Shown: piece after piece, positions 56,775 to 64,000 of the stretch
Numbering within the stretch: the stretch's first letter is position 1
Layout: every line of letters starts with the position of its first letter
DNA from: a virus
Length of the DNA: 64,000 bases
Strand: one strand, 5' to 3'
IMG/VR virus record: IMGVR_UViG_3300022723_000184
Span: 124,001 to 188,000 of that record
Notes under the pieces: generated by a model
Databases searched by the model: none
Seen by the model: only the letters and a program-made list of their open reading frames with translations
What the model was told of the DNA's origin: nothing
Program-made: the position numbers and the translations under genes

Positions 56775-57596
56775 ATGGGAACCCTAGTCAAACCCAGCGT
56801 CTACTTCGTGGGCGCCACCACCGTCGACGGCAACGAGATCGCCCGCTACCTCCAGGAGACCGGCCAGTCGGAGTTCCTCCAGGACTTCGAGCACGCGATC
56901 ACCGTCGACAAGCTGCATCCGGGCGAGGCCCTCTGCAGCATGTTTGCCAAGATGTGCTACAAGAGTCTGGTCCTGGGCAAGAACGAGAACATCTCCAAGA
57001 CCCGGGACATCAAATCCAACCTGGCCGGCTGCTTCGACCACGGCCACGGCTCGGTCTTCGAGCACGTGCAGCTGAACTTCATCATCGCCAACTGCAGCCG
57101 CGTGTTCACGCACGAGCTGGTCCGCCACCGGGTGGGCACGGCCTTCAGCCAGACCTCCGGCCGCTACGTCAAGGGCAGCGAGGTCGACATCGTCTGGGAC
57201 CCGATTCTCGACCCGGTGCTGGGGCGGGCCGGCAAGCTCGTCAAGCACATCGAGGAGGAGTACGCGGCGATGTGCGAGGAGCTGGGCCTCAACAAGGAGG
57301 GCCTGGACTTCGCCAAGAAGAAGCAGATGACCAGCGCCCTCCGCCGGTTCCTGCCCAACGGCCAGAGCAACGAGATCGCCTTCTCGTGCAACTTGCGGAT
57401 GATCCGCCACCTGGTGATGCTGCGGACCAGCCGCTTCGCCGAGTGGGAGATCCGACTGGTGTTCGAGCAGATCTACAGCCAGGTCAAGGACCACTTCCCG
57501 ATGCTGTTCTACGGGGCTACCGAGGAAGTGGTCGAAGGTATCCTGGAGATCTCCGGGATGAAGATGCAGCCGTACGAGCACGCCGAGGAGAAGTAA
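56775..57596 (+). CDS. thyX: Flavin-dependent thymidylate synthase ThyX (273 aa)
   Basis: HELVRHRVGTAFSQTSGRYV contains the ThyX motif (RHR, then Ser and Arg-Tyr). HGSVFEHVQLNFIIANCSR, FLPNGQSNEIAFSCNLRMIRHLVMLR and a C-terminal helix complete the family. ThyX uses FAD, NADPH and methylene-tetrahydrofolate to make dTMP from dUMP. It complements the dCTP deaminase-like enzyme at 23445. RBS GAAAGGAAG. The length is close to the normal 220-270 aa. Confidence 0.95.
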   Translation: MGTLVKPSVYFVGATTVDGNEIARYLQETGQSEFLQDFEHAITVDKLHPGEALCSMFAKMCYKSLVLGKNENISKTRDIKSNLAGCFDHGHGSVFEHVQLNFIIANCSRVFTHELVRHRVGTAFSQTSGRYVKGSEVDIVWDPILDPVLGRAGKLVKHIEEEYAAMCEELGLNKEGLDFAKKKQMTSALRRFLPNGQSNEIAFSCNLRMIRHLVMLRTSRFAEWEIRLVFEQIYSQVKDHFPMLFYGATEEVVEGILEISGMKMQPYEHAEEK

Positions 57597-57599
57597 GCC

Positions 57600-58109
57600 A
57601 TGCCCATCCAGGCTCGCCTATCGCAAGACGATCCGCGGTTCTACAACGTGAACCGCGACGTCGCCCATTGTTTCGAGTCCATCGCCACCGAGGTGGCCGC
57701 CAGGCTCGAAGACGGCCGTTGGCCGGTGTTGAAACGGTACCTCGACGAACACGGGGTCACCGACGAACAGCTGGGAGAGGTCTGCGTGGCCTTCTGCAAG
57801 TTCGTCCTGGGCACTTGCGACGACCCTGCCGAGGGGATGGGCGAGTTGCTGGAGCGGGTCGGATGGCACAACGTCCCGGAAGAGGCCCAGGTGGCTCTGT
57901 GCGCCATCCTGGGCACGGTCATGATGGGCGTGTTCTTCCGGGGAGCGAGGGACGTGACCATGGGGTTCGATGGACCCTGTGCGAACATGAAGCACCTCGC
58001 CGAAGCGGGCCGCCAGGCCCACAAGTGGCTGACGATGCCCCGGTGGAAACGCTGGGTGCTGAGGAAGCTATTGAGGAAGAAGGGCTCCGATGGAAGCAAC
58101 GGCGACTGA
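57600..58109 (+). CDS. Hypothetical protein (169 aa)
   Basis: ATG 3 nt after thyX. Helix-rich with a mildly hydrophobic part (QVALCAILGTVMMGVFFRGARDVTMGF) that is too polar for a clear membrane helix and a basic end (RWKRWVLRKLLRKKG). Overlaps the exonuclease gene. No family recognised. Confidence 0.65.
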   Translation: MPIQARLSQDDPRFYNVNRDVAHCFESIATEVAARLEDGRWPVLKRYLDEHGVTDEQLGEVCVAFCKFVLGTCDDPAEGMGELLERVGWHNVPEEAQVALCAILGTVMMGVFFRGARDVTMGFDGPCANMKHLAEAGRQAHKWLTMPRWKRWVLRKLLRKKGSDGSNGD

Positions 58110-59028
58110 AACAGGATCGCTGCAGGGCACACGGATGATCATCAGCCACTGGTCTCAGGATTTTCGTAATCAGTACGGGGACAGGTTCCCCGTCGATTAC
58201 ACGTGCTTTGACACGGAGACCACCGGCTTCAGCCGGGACAGCGATCTGATCGTTGAGTGGGGCCACTGCATCGTGCGGGACAGGGAGGTCACGGACAGAC
58301 TCAACGTCATCATCAACTGGTTCGGTGCGGGCCTGGTGCCCGACGAGTGGATCAGTACGGCGCTCAAACGGGTGGCCCGGAAGGTAAAGCTCAACACGGG
58401 CAACACGTTCCACGTCACCGAAGAGAAGATGAAGAAGAAGGGCGTGCCCGTCGACGAGGCGCTGCCTTGGATCCACGAACTGTTGACCACGGTCATCGAC
58501 AACGGTGAGTTCCTGGTCTCGCACAACGGCTGGAACTACGACTTCGAGATGATCCATGCCCACTTCCGTGACTTCATGGAGGTGGAGTTCGACATCCCGC
58601 CCAACCAGATGATCGACACCGGGGCCGTCGAGAAGGCCTCGCAGATGGTCGAGGATGACCGGATCCACCCAAAGCCGGGCGAGACGCTCAAGGCGTACTT
58701 TAAGCGGGTGGCGTACTTTCGGGCTCCGGGCGTTACCTGGAACCTGGGCGACTGGTGCTTCCACAAATACCGGCTCGGCGAGAAGTACGGCGCTGACCCG
58801 TCCAAGGCCCACCAGGCCGGCTACGACGCGTGGATGCTCCACCTGCTGATGGAGGAGTTCCGCGGCATGATCGAGATCCCGACGGAGCCCGAGGCCCCAA
58901 GGATCCAGCCGGCCCTGAAGACCAGGAACCCGAACGTCTCGAAGACCAGGCGTGCGGTGAAGAGGGAGGCCCAGCAGGGCATCCAACAGGCGGGCAAGAA
59001 GCGCCGCCGCAGGCAAAGGAATCGCTGA
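58090..59028 (+). CDS. DnaQ-like DEDDh 3'-5' exonuclease (312 aa)
   Basis: TCFDTETTGFSRDSDLIVEWG (motif I, D and E), VSHNGWNYDFEMIHAHF (motif II, D) and KAHQAGYDAWMLHLLM (motif III, H and D) are the proofreading exonuclease motifs. The basic tail (KREAQQGIQQAGKKRRRRQRNR) may bind DNA. The family polymerase subunit has its own exonuclease, so this is probably a repair or degradation exonuclease. ATG 58090 overlaps the preceding gene; ATG 58135 is an alternative start. Confidence 0.85.
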   Translation: MEATATETGSLQGTRMIISHWSQDFRNQYGDRFPVDYTCFDTETTGFSRDSDLIVEWGHCIVRDREVTDRLNVIINWFGAGLVPDEWISTALKRVARKVKLNTGNTFHVTEEKMKKKGVPVDEALPWIHELLTTVIDNGEFLVSHNGWNYDFEMIHAHFRDFMEVEFDIPPNQMIDTGAVEKASQMVEDDRIHPKPGETLKAYFKRVAYFRAPGVTWNLGDWCFHKYRLGEKYGADPSKAHQAGYDAWMLHLLMEEFRGMIEIPTEPEAPRIQPALKTRNPNVSKTRRAVKREAQQGIQQAGKKRRRRQRNR

Positions 59029-59651
59029 TGGGCAGAAGAAGGTTTCACATCGAAGACCCCATCGAGCACCTGACCAAGGCGATCAAAAAGCTGGGGGACA
59101 ACCAGCTGTTTATCGGGATCGACCCGGGCAAGGACGGGGCCATCGCGTTCCTCCCCGACACGAGCAAGATCGTGCCGTGGGTGCTCGACATCCCGACGGA
59201 AAAAGAAGTCAAGAAGTCTACGGTCAAGGACCCGAAGAACCCCGGCAAGAAGAAGCGTAAGACGTCGACCCGCCGGTTCTACGACTACCACATGATCAAC
59301 CGCCTGTTCGACCCGATTATCGACCGGGTCCATGATGGCGACGGCCCCGTCCACGTGGCCCTGGAGCGCCAACAGCCCAGGGCCTCGGACTCGGGTGTCA
59401 CCGCGTTCTCCGTGGGCGTGGGATTCGGCATGTGGCACTTGTTCTTCACGTCCTTCAACATCCCGTGGGAGGAACCGCTTCCGTCTGTGTGGAAGCGGAA
59501 GATGGGCCTGCTCAAGACCGACAAAGACGCGTCTCGACGAAAGGCAAAGCAGCTGTTCCCGAAGGCCGCTCAGTTCTTCGAGCTGGTGGGCGACCACAAC
59601 CGTGCGGAGGCCGTACTGCTGGCCGAGTCTGTGCGGAGGGGCTTTAAGTGA
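59028..59651 (+). CDS. RuvC-like Holliday junction resolvase (207 aa)
   Basis: ATG 59028 overlaps the previous stop; the longer frame upstream is a shadow. LFIGIDPGKDGAIAFLPD (first Asp), VHVALERQQPRASDSG (Glu) and DHNRAEAVLLAESV (last acids) fit the RuvC fold that cuts four-way junctions before packaging. A basic insertion (KDPKNPGKKKRKTSTRR) follows motif I. It completes the recombination set with RecA-like and SbcCD-like proteins. Confidence 0.85.
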   Translation: MGRRRFHIEDPIEHLTKAIKKLGDNQLFIGIDPGKDGAIAFLPDTSKIVPWVLDIPTEKEVKKSTVKDPKNPGKKKRKTSTRRFYDYHMINRLFDPIIDRVHDGDGPVHVALERQQPRASDSGVTAFSVGVGFGMWHLFFTSFNIPWEEPLPSVWKRKMGLLKTDKDASRRKAKQLFPKAAQFFELVGDHNRAEAVLLAESVRRGFK

Positions 59652-60181
59652 TCGGTACCGAAGAACGGCAACAGCTCCACGAGAAGGTCCGCAAGCGTGT
59701 CGTCGGCAGGATCGGCGAGCGGTCTGCGGACAGCTTGTGCCTCTACTGGGCCCACTATGGGCTGCAGGTTTTGAAGGAGGCAGGGATCGAGGTGTGCCTC
59801 CAGGCGGGCTCGGCGTACTGGCCGAGAGTCGACAACCCGCGGGAGACGCCCGAACACGTGATGACCCACTTCGGGTACAAGTGGGAGCCCGACAGCAACC
59901 TGAGCAGGCTGTCCGTCAGGCTCGGCCACTTGCCCGAGATGCACATCTGGCTGGGCATCGTTGAGACCCAGGAGCTGGTGGACTTCTCCACCGGCACCTG
60001 GCCTCAGGCGTGCCGCGACCGGATCGGAGAGTGGGAGACGCAGGACCCGCCGCCCTATTACTGGGGACCGCCCGGGAACCTGCCAGAGGACGTGGTCTAC
60101 GAGCCGCACGCCAAGGCCACCATCCTGGCCGGTCACATCATCGACCGGCTGGAGGCTGTGCTGGGAGGAGTTGGAAAATGA
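59648..60181 (+). CDS. Hypothetical protein (177 aa)
   Basis: GTG start overlapping the resolvase. The core LCLYWAHYGLQVLKEAGIEVCLQAGSAYWPRVDN, HFGYKWEP, HIWLGIVETQELVDFSTGTWPQ looks like a transglutaminase/peptidase-like fold (Cys, His, Asp in order), but this is a weak reading. Overlaps the methyltransferase start. Confidence 0.6.
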   Translation: MIGTEERQQLHEKVRKRVVGRIGERSADSLCLYWAHYGLQVLKEAGIEVCLQAGSAYWPRVDNPRETPEHVMTHFGYKWEPDSNLSRLSVRLGHLPEMHIWLGIVETQELVDFSTGTWPQACRDRIGEWETQDPPPYYWGPPGNLPEDVVYEPHAKATILAGHIIDRLEAVLGGVGK

Positions 60182-61023
60182 CGGTGGAGGCGAAAACCTA
60201 CAAGCAGGACTGCGTCCAGGGTCTGGCCCAGCGGGTGAAGGCCGGGACTGCGAACTTCGTGTTCGCTGACCCGCCTTACAACATCGGCCAGGAGTACGAC
60301 GCGTACGACGACAAGAAGGGGCGCAACGAGTACATCACCTGGTCCCGCATGTGGATCGACAAGGTGGCCGACGCCCTACACCCGCACGGGGCGTTCTGCC
60401 TGATGATCGGCGACGCGTTCGTGTCCGACATGGACATGCTTGCCCGCGAAAACAAGCTGTACAAGCGGCAGCACATCATCTGGCACTTCACGTTCGGCCA
60501 GCACAACGCGAACGGCCTGGCCCAGTCGCACGTCCACATCCTCTACTACACCAAGCACAAGACCAAGAGGACGATGAACGTGGACGACCCTGAGGTGCGT
60601 GTGCCCTCGGCCCGCCAGCTCAAGTACAACGACAAGCGGGCTAACCCCAAAGGCAAGCCCCCGGCCTCGGTCTGGGCCCTGCTCCCTGAGCAGCTGCCCG
60701 AGGGTTTCGATCCCTGCAGCAACACTTGGCTGTTCAGCCGGATCTGTGGGACGTTCAAGGAAAAGAAGAAGGGGATGCCCAACCAGCTGCCGGTTCCGCT
60801 TGTCGAGCGGTGCGTGCGGCTGTTCAGCAATCCCGGGGATCTCGTGGTCGATCCGTTCCTGGGCACTGGGACGACGGCCGTCGCCTGCCTGAACTCGGGT
60901 CGCAACTTCGTTGGGTTCGATATCAGCGCCAAGTGTGTGAAGGTGGCAAGGGATCGGATCAAGGAAGCAGCCGGCCGGCAGGCCAGGAAGAAGGACGATG
61001 ACAAAACTCTCTTTGACAGCTGA
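60178..61023 (+). CDS. DNA methyltransferase, DPPY type (281 aa)
   Basis: ATG 60178 preceded by GGAGTTGGAAA. FVFADPPYNIGQEY (catalytic DPPY) comes before VVDPFLGTGTTAVACLNSGRNFVGFDIS (SAM-binding FxGxG), the order of beta-class N4-cytosine or N6-adenine methyltransferases. The target-recognition region lies between them. A restriction partner is not visible, so it is an orphan enzyme, probably for self-protection or regulation. The end overlaps the next gene by 26 nt. Confidence 0.92.
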   Translation: MTVEAKTYKQDCVQGLAQRVKAGTANFVFADPPYNIGQEYDAYDDKKGRNEYITWSRMWIDKVADALHPHGAFCLMIGDAFVSDMDMLARENKLYKRQHIIWHFTFGQHNANGLAQSHVHILYYTKHKTKRTMNVDDPEVRVPSARQLKYNDKRANPKGKPPASVWALLPEQLPEGFDPCSNTWLFSRICGTFKEKKKGMPNQLPVPLVERCVRLFSNPGDLVVDPFLGTGTTAVACLNSGRNFVGFDISAKCVKVARDRIKEAAGRQARKKDDDKTLFDS

Positions 61024-61327
61024 GGACTACAACAACCTGGTGGCGGGAAAGGTCGTCAAGAGGGACGGCGTTGAGATCGCTCTCCAGGACATCGGCTTTG
61101 CCAAGATGCGTTACGGCATCGACGCTGCCGAACAGTTCGCGAGCACGGAAACCACGCGGTTCCAGACGATCGGCATCGACCACGGTGCTCCGGATGGCGA
61201 AAGGGGCGGCCGGATGGTCGCGTGCCCCTGCGGCCAGGTCACGGGGATCGATCGACTGCACGCGCTGAACATGATCAACGGTCAGACCGTGACGTGTCCG
61301 GCTTGCGGCAAGACCGGCAGCATCTAA
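60998..61327 (+). CDS. Small zinc-ribbon protein (109 aa)
   Basis: Starts inside the methyltransferase gene. The C-terminus VACPCGQVTGI..QTVTCPACGKTGSI has paired CxC/CxxC motifs for one zinc ion. The N-terminus is alpha/beta. It is followed directly by palindrome copy 5. Function unknown. Confidence 0.65.
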   Translation: MTKLSLTAEDYNNLVAGKVVKRDGVEIALQDIGFAKMRYGIDAAEQFASTETTRFQTIGIDHGAPDGERGGRMVACPCGQVTGIDRLHALNMINGQTVTCPACGKTGSI

Positions 61328-61339
61328 AAAGTACTTTTT
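61326..61339. repeat. Palindrome AAAAAGTACTTTTT, copy 5
   Basis: Perfect 14-bp copy overlapping the stop of the preceding gene and 13 nt before the ATG at 61353. Confidence 0.9.
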
Positions 61340-61352
61340 GAAAGGCAGGGCG

Positions 61353-62582
61353 ATGCAGTACGCCATTTACAACAAGGATCCCGACGGCAACCCCGTGGAC
61401 CGCGTGGAGAACCCGGAGGGCGGCGAGCTGGTCTTCGACGAGTACGAGGCGGCAACGGCCTGGTTGGTCGAGGCCGCCCGGACCAAAAAGATCCCGCTCA
61501 AAGTCGCCGGTTACTCGATCCAGTGCGTCGACAGCGAGGGCAACCTTGTCGAGGCGGTGCCCGAGGGCGACGCCAAGGCCGCCGGGAACCAGGCCAACGA
61601 GCTGCTGGCCTCTAACAAGGACGTGCGGCAGGCAGTGGCCACCATGATCGCCGGCCGCCAGATGTACGCCGTGGCCGTCACCGAGCTGGAGAGGGTGCTG
61701 GACAAGCTGGAGGACGTCCACCCGTTGGTGGCCGACGTCCTGGTCCAGACGGCGGCCCAGACCGCGTCCGAGCCCTTCGACGAGACGATCTTGTTCCAGG
61801 GCCTGGTCGAGACCGTGTTTCCCTGGATGCAGGAGGTTTGCAAGAAGCACACCGACGAAGAGGTCGAAGAGCGAAAGGCCGAGGCCCAGGTCAACGAGGA
61901 CCGTCGCCGCAAGTGCAGAGTCCCGATCGGCGTGTACCTGGACCGAGGCCAAGACGAGTACTTGACCCGCGGCACGCACGTGGTGTTCGTCGGTTACGGC
62001 CCGGCCATCCGGGTGGTGCTCGACCACATCACGACCCGGACCCTTGCCGCGGTTTCCGACGAACACCCCAACGCCGTTTTTACCGTCCTACGCCTCGCCG
62101 ACAAGGCGACCAAGGAAGACGCCCACGAGCGGCTGGTCCGGTTGGGTAAGGGCGACTGGGAGGACTGCGCCAAGAACGGCAAGTCGTTCCCCCGCCTCGT
62201 CGGTGAGAAGATCCTGCCGATGCTGCCGGCGATGCCCGACCTGTTGGTGTGCGACGACATGGCGCACGCTCACACCGGCATCCACAACTCCCGGGAAACG
62301 ACCCGGGCCAACGAGACCCTTCGCCGCCTGGGCAAGTGGTCGAGCGACGACGCCGGGTGTGCGTTCGTCGGGGCCATCCCGCTCAATAGCAAGGCCCCGC
62401 CCGTGCTTATGGGCTCTGAATGGGAGAGGCTTAAGGCCCATTCCGTCATCCGACCGGTCACCGTGACCACGGACGGCGTGGAGGAGGGCAAAGCCAAGAT
62501 CACGATCGGCCGCGACGCTTTCGAGCTGGTGGTCGACCAAGAGCTGTTGCAGGGCAAGAACAAGATCGTTCTGTCCGACTAG
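61353..62582 (+). CDS. Hypothetical protein (409 aa)
   Basis: ATG 61353 is preferred over the upstream frame because AAAGGCAGGG lies just before it. The N-terminus reads like a small alpha/beta domain (YAIYNKDPDGNPVDRVENPEGGELVFDEYEAATAWLVE). Long helices follow, and a later region (THVVFVGYGPAIRVVLDHITTRTLAAVSDEHPNAVFTVLRLADKATKED; PAMPDLLVCDDMAHAH) looks RecA-like without a Walker A. Possibly a degenerate ATPase. Unknown role. Confidence 0.7.
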   Translation: MQYAIYNKDPDGNPVDRVENPEGGELVFDEYEAATAWLVEAARTKKIPLKVAGYSIQCVDSEGNLVEAVPEGDAKAAGNQANELLASNKDVRQAVATMIAGRQMYAVAVTELERVLDKLEDVHPLVADVLVQTAAQTASEPFDETILFQGLVETVFPWMQEVCKKHTDEEVEERKAEAQVNEDRRRKCRVPIGVYLDRGQDEYLTRGTHVVFVGYGPAIRVVLDHITTRTLAAVSDEHPNAVFTVLRLADKATKEDAHERLVRLGKGDWEDCAKNGKSFPRLVGEKILPMLPAMPDLLVCDDMAHAHTGIHNSRETTRANETLRRLGKWSSDDAGCAFVGAIPLNSKAPPVLMGSEWERLKAHSVIRPVTVTTDGVEEGKAKITIGRDAFELVVDQELLQGKNKIVLSD

Positions 62583-62590
62583 GAGAGATC

Positions 62591-63259
62591 ATGCCTCAGA
62601 AGCTGATCATTGCTTACCGTACTCGACCGGCCGAGGTCGAGGTTCCGATGCCCACGTTCAAGGCCCCGTCCCAGTACAAGGCCCAGGACAAGATCGACGC
62701 GTACATCGCGGACAAAGAGGCGGCCTTCCTCGCCTCGCTGAAGGACAAGCCGTACACCGGGACCTTCGACGAGGTGAAGATCTTCGACACGGGCCATGAG
62801 GAGATGGTGACCTACAAGTACCGGGCGCCGGACAGCGACAAGCCGCCGGTCTGCCTCGCCATCCGCGACTGGCTGCTCAAGCGGTACCCGAAGGCCTGGC
62901 CCAACTCCACCAACTTCAAGGGCCTGCCCGAGGCCGTGTTCATCGGGTTCAACCCCAGGCTGTTCGTGAAGATGTTGGGCATCGAGTGCAGCCTGCCCGA
63001 GAACCAGCCGATGAAGGAGGGCGAGCGGGACCCGTCGAAGACCAACGCGCTGCCCCTGTCCATGTGGTACGGCCAGTCCGACTACCGGGACATCGAGGAG
63101 GCGGCCAAGCCCAAGGAGTTCGACCTGAGCTGGGAGATCGTGCTCGGCGCCCGCGGCCTGAGCTTCCCGGGCTGGGCGGGACCGGGCACGGACCCTGAGA
63201 CGGATCTCAAGATCGCCATCGAACTGGCCAGCCAGCTGGGGATGCTGACGGAGGCCTGA
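62591..63259 (+). CDS. Hypothetical protein (222 aa)
   Basis: RBS TAGGAGAG. Mixed alpha/beta sequence with many aromatic and proline residues (DSDKPPVCLAIRDWLLKRYPKAWPNSTNFKGLPEAVFIGFNPRLF). No family recognised. Overlaps the next gene by 1 nt. Confidence 0.68.
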   Translation: MPQKLIIAYRTRPAEVEVPMPTFKAPSQYKAQDKIDAYIADKEAAFLASLKDKPYTGTFDEVKIFDTGHEEMVTYKYRAPDSDKPPVCLAIRDWLLKRYPKAWPNSTNFKGLPEAVFIGFNPRLFVKMLGIECSLPENQPMKEGERDPSKTNALPLSMWYGQSDYRDIEEAAKPKEFDLSWEIVLGARGLSFPGWAGPGTDPETDLKIAIELASQLGMLTEA

Positions 63260-63945
63260 TGGCGGACGACCCGCAACAAGAAGGGTTCTCGGGGCAGGCA
63301 CGCCGGATCATTGGCGAGCCGATCGAGAAGTACGAGATGAAGTTCGGCGCCGCCGAGGGCCTTTACAGGTTCACGGACCAGGTGCGGTTCTTCACCCCGG
63401 CCCTTCTGTATTTGCACGGGCGGTTCACGGACGAACCGCTCGTGCAATTTTGCGACGAGCAGGACATCGACCTGCAACTCATGCACCGCCGGTTCGAGCA
63501 GCCGATCTTCCAGGGCCTACACACCCCGGACGGCGACCCCGACTGGAACTACGTGCTGTGGGGTGTGGTCGATGAACACTACGAGCGGTTGGAGAACTAC
63601 ATGCTCTCCATTACGCTGACCGACGCCAACAGCGGCTGGGTGTCCCGGGTTGGTGCCGCTGACCTGGAGATCGTCGACCCGCTGTGGTTGGACAGAAACA
63701 GGCTGATCACGCCGACGGCCCCCCGCATCCCTGCGGTGGCCTGGGGCGTCGATAGCACGGCAGGTGCTCTGTCTCTGGAGGCTCCCCCCGGTGAGGTGTA
63801 CGAACTACCTCGCCTCAAGCGGCATCCTCCACAGCCAGAGACCCTGGCGTTCGCCGAGGCCCTGAGGACAGGGCGTAACCCGTTGGCCGCGAGAGAAGCA
63901 TCTCTCCGCGAGCAAGAAGGAGCAGACGATGCGAGTGATACTTGA
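63259..63945 (+). CDS. Hypothetical protein (228 aa)
   Basis: ATG overlapping the previous stop (TGATGG). Acidic with many aromatic residues (FFTPALLYLHGRFTDEPLVQFCDEQDIDLQLMHRRFEQPIFQGLHT). The Ala/Glu-rich C-terminus overlaps the next gene by 17 nt. No family recognised. Confidence 0.65.
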   Translation: MADDPQQEGFSGQARRIIGEPIEKYEMKFGAAEGLYRFTDQVRFFTPALLYLHGRFTDEPLVQFCDEQDIDLQLMHRRFEQPIFQGLHTPDGDPDWNYVLWGVVDEHYERLENYMLSITLTDANSGWVSRVGAADLEIVDPLWLDRNRLITPTAPRIPAVAWGVDSTAGALSLEAPPGEVYELPRLKRHPPQPETLAFAEALRTGRNPLAAREASLREQEGADDASDT

Positions 63946-64000
63946 GCCGTGCCCCGGCGCCGTGATTACGGGGAAGGACAAAGAGGGCAACGAGGTTCAG
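63929..64000 (+). CDS. Gene running off the window (partial, 24 codons visible)
   Basis: ATG 63929 follows AGAAGGAG. The visible part is MRVILEPCPGAVITGKDKEGNEVQ, open to the window end. Too short to assign. Confidence 0.6.
   Translation, partial: MRVILEPCPGAVITGKDKEGNEVQ

Overview
This 64 kb window is almost certainly part of a large lytic-type dsDNA bacteriophage genome. The evidence is a terminase large subunit, a complete phage replication and recombination set (DNA polymerase, primase, replicative helicase, RecA-like protein, gp46/gp47-type nuclease, RuvC-like resolvase, RNase H, ThyX, dCTP deaminase), and dozens of small genes packed with ATGA/TGATG overlaps. Base composition is GC-rich with strongly G/C-biased third codon positions. 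The host is not identified directly. Several accessory genes point to Planctomycetes: a secreted coiled-coil plus PA-IL-like lectin protein, a small conserved protein paired with a hexanucleotide-repeat SRSW gene, and lysine-rich tails. That host assignment is an inference.

Layout. 1-2.4 kb: a short RNA-rich intergenic region carrying a solitary CRISPR repeat, then secreted lysozyme-like and lectin-like proteins and a structured non-coding segment. 2.4-12.4 kb: small unknown genes, a DUF1257/DUF2997/AAA ATPase module, the repeat-coded SRSW gene, an RNase H and a GHKL ATPase whose 3' end has been interrupted by a second solitary repeat. 12.4-18.9 kb: a minus-strand block (glycosyltransferase-like, unknown protein, intein-containing terminase) split by a plus-strand primase-like gene. 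The divergent pairs at both ends share a CATG that holds both start codons. 18.9-25.5 kb: small membrane proteins, a second RNase H-like protein, CsrA, dCTP deaminase and a ppGpp-hydrolase-like HD protein. 25.5-28.3 kb: a compact type V CRISPR locus (Cas12m-like effector of 589 aa plus an array of 11 repeats and 10 spacers). 28.3-38.9 kb: unknown genes, an origin-like non-coding region, a PAPS-reductase-like PP-loop protein, SbcD- and SbcC-like recombination nuclease subunits and a methyltransferase-fold protein. 39-53.7 kb: the replication core (UvsW-like helicase, DnaB-like helicase, primase, UDG-PolA fusion, putative ssDNA-binding protein, RecA-like protein). 53.7-64 kb: glycosyltransferase, ThyX, DEDD exonuclease, RuvC-like resolvase, DNA methyltransferase and unknown proteins, the last running off the window.

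The most unusual feature is the CRISPR system. The array starts exactly where transcription from a TATAAT box should begin. Two solitary minus-strand copies of the repeat elsewhere (139-188 and 12027-12076) carry the same box at the same 7-nt spacing, so the mobile or duplicated unit is promoter plus repeat. One copy sits inside the end of the GHKL ATPase gene, where removing 49 bp restores a longer reading frame. Two further repeat-like hairpins lie directly before the cas12m gene and the recA-like gene. Together these suggest a phage-borne DNA-binding or interfering Cas12 with an array for rivals and a network of solitary repeats that could act as regulatory or decoy RNAs. No cas1, cas2 or cas4 gene is present in the window, and spacer targets could not be searched.
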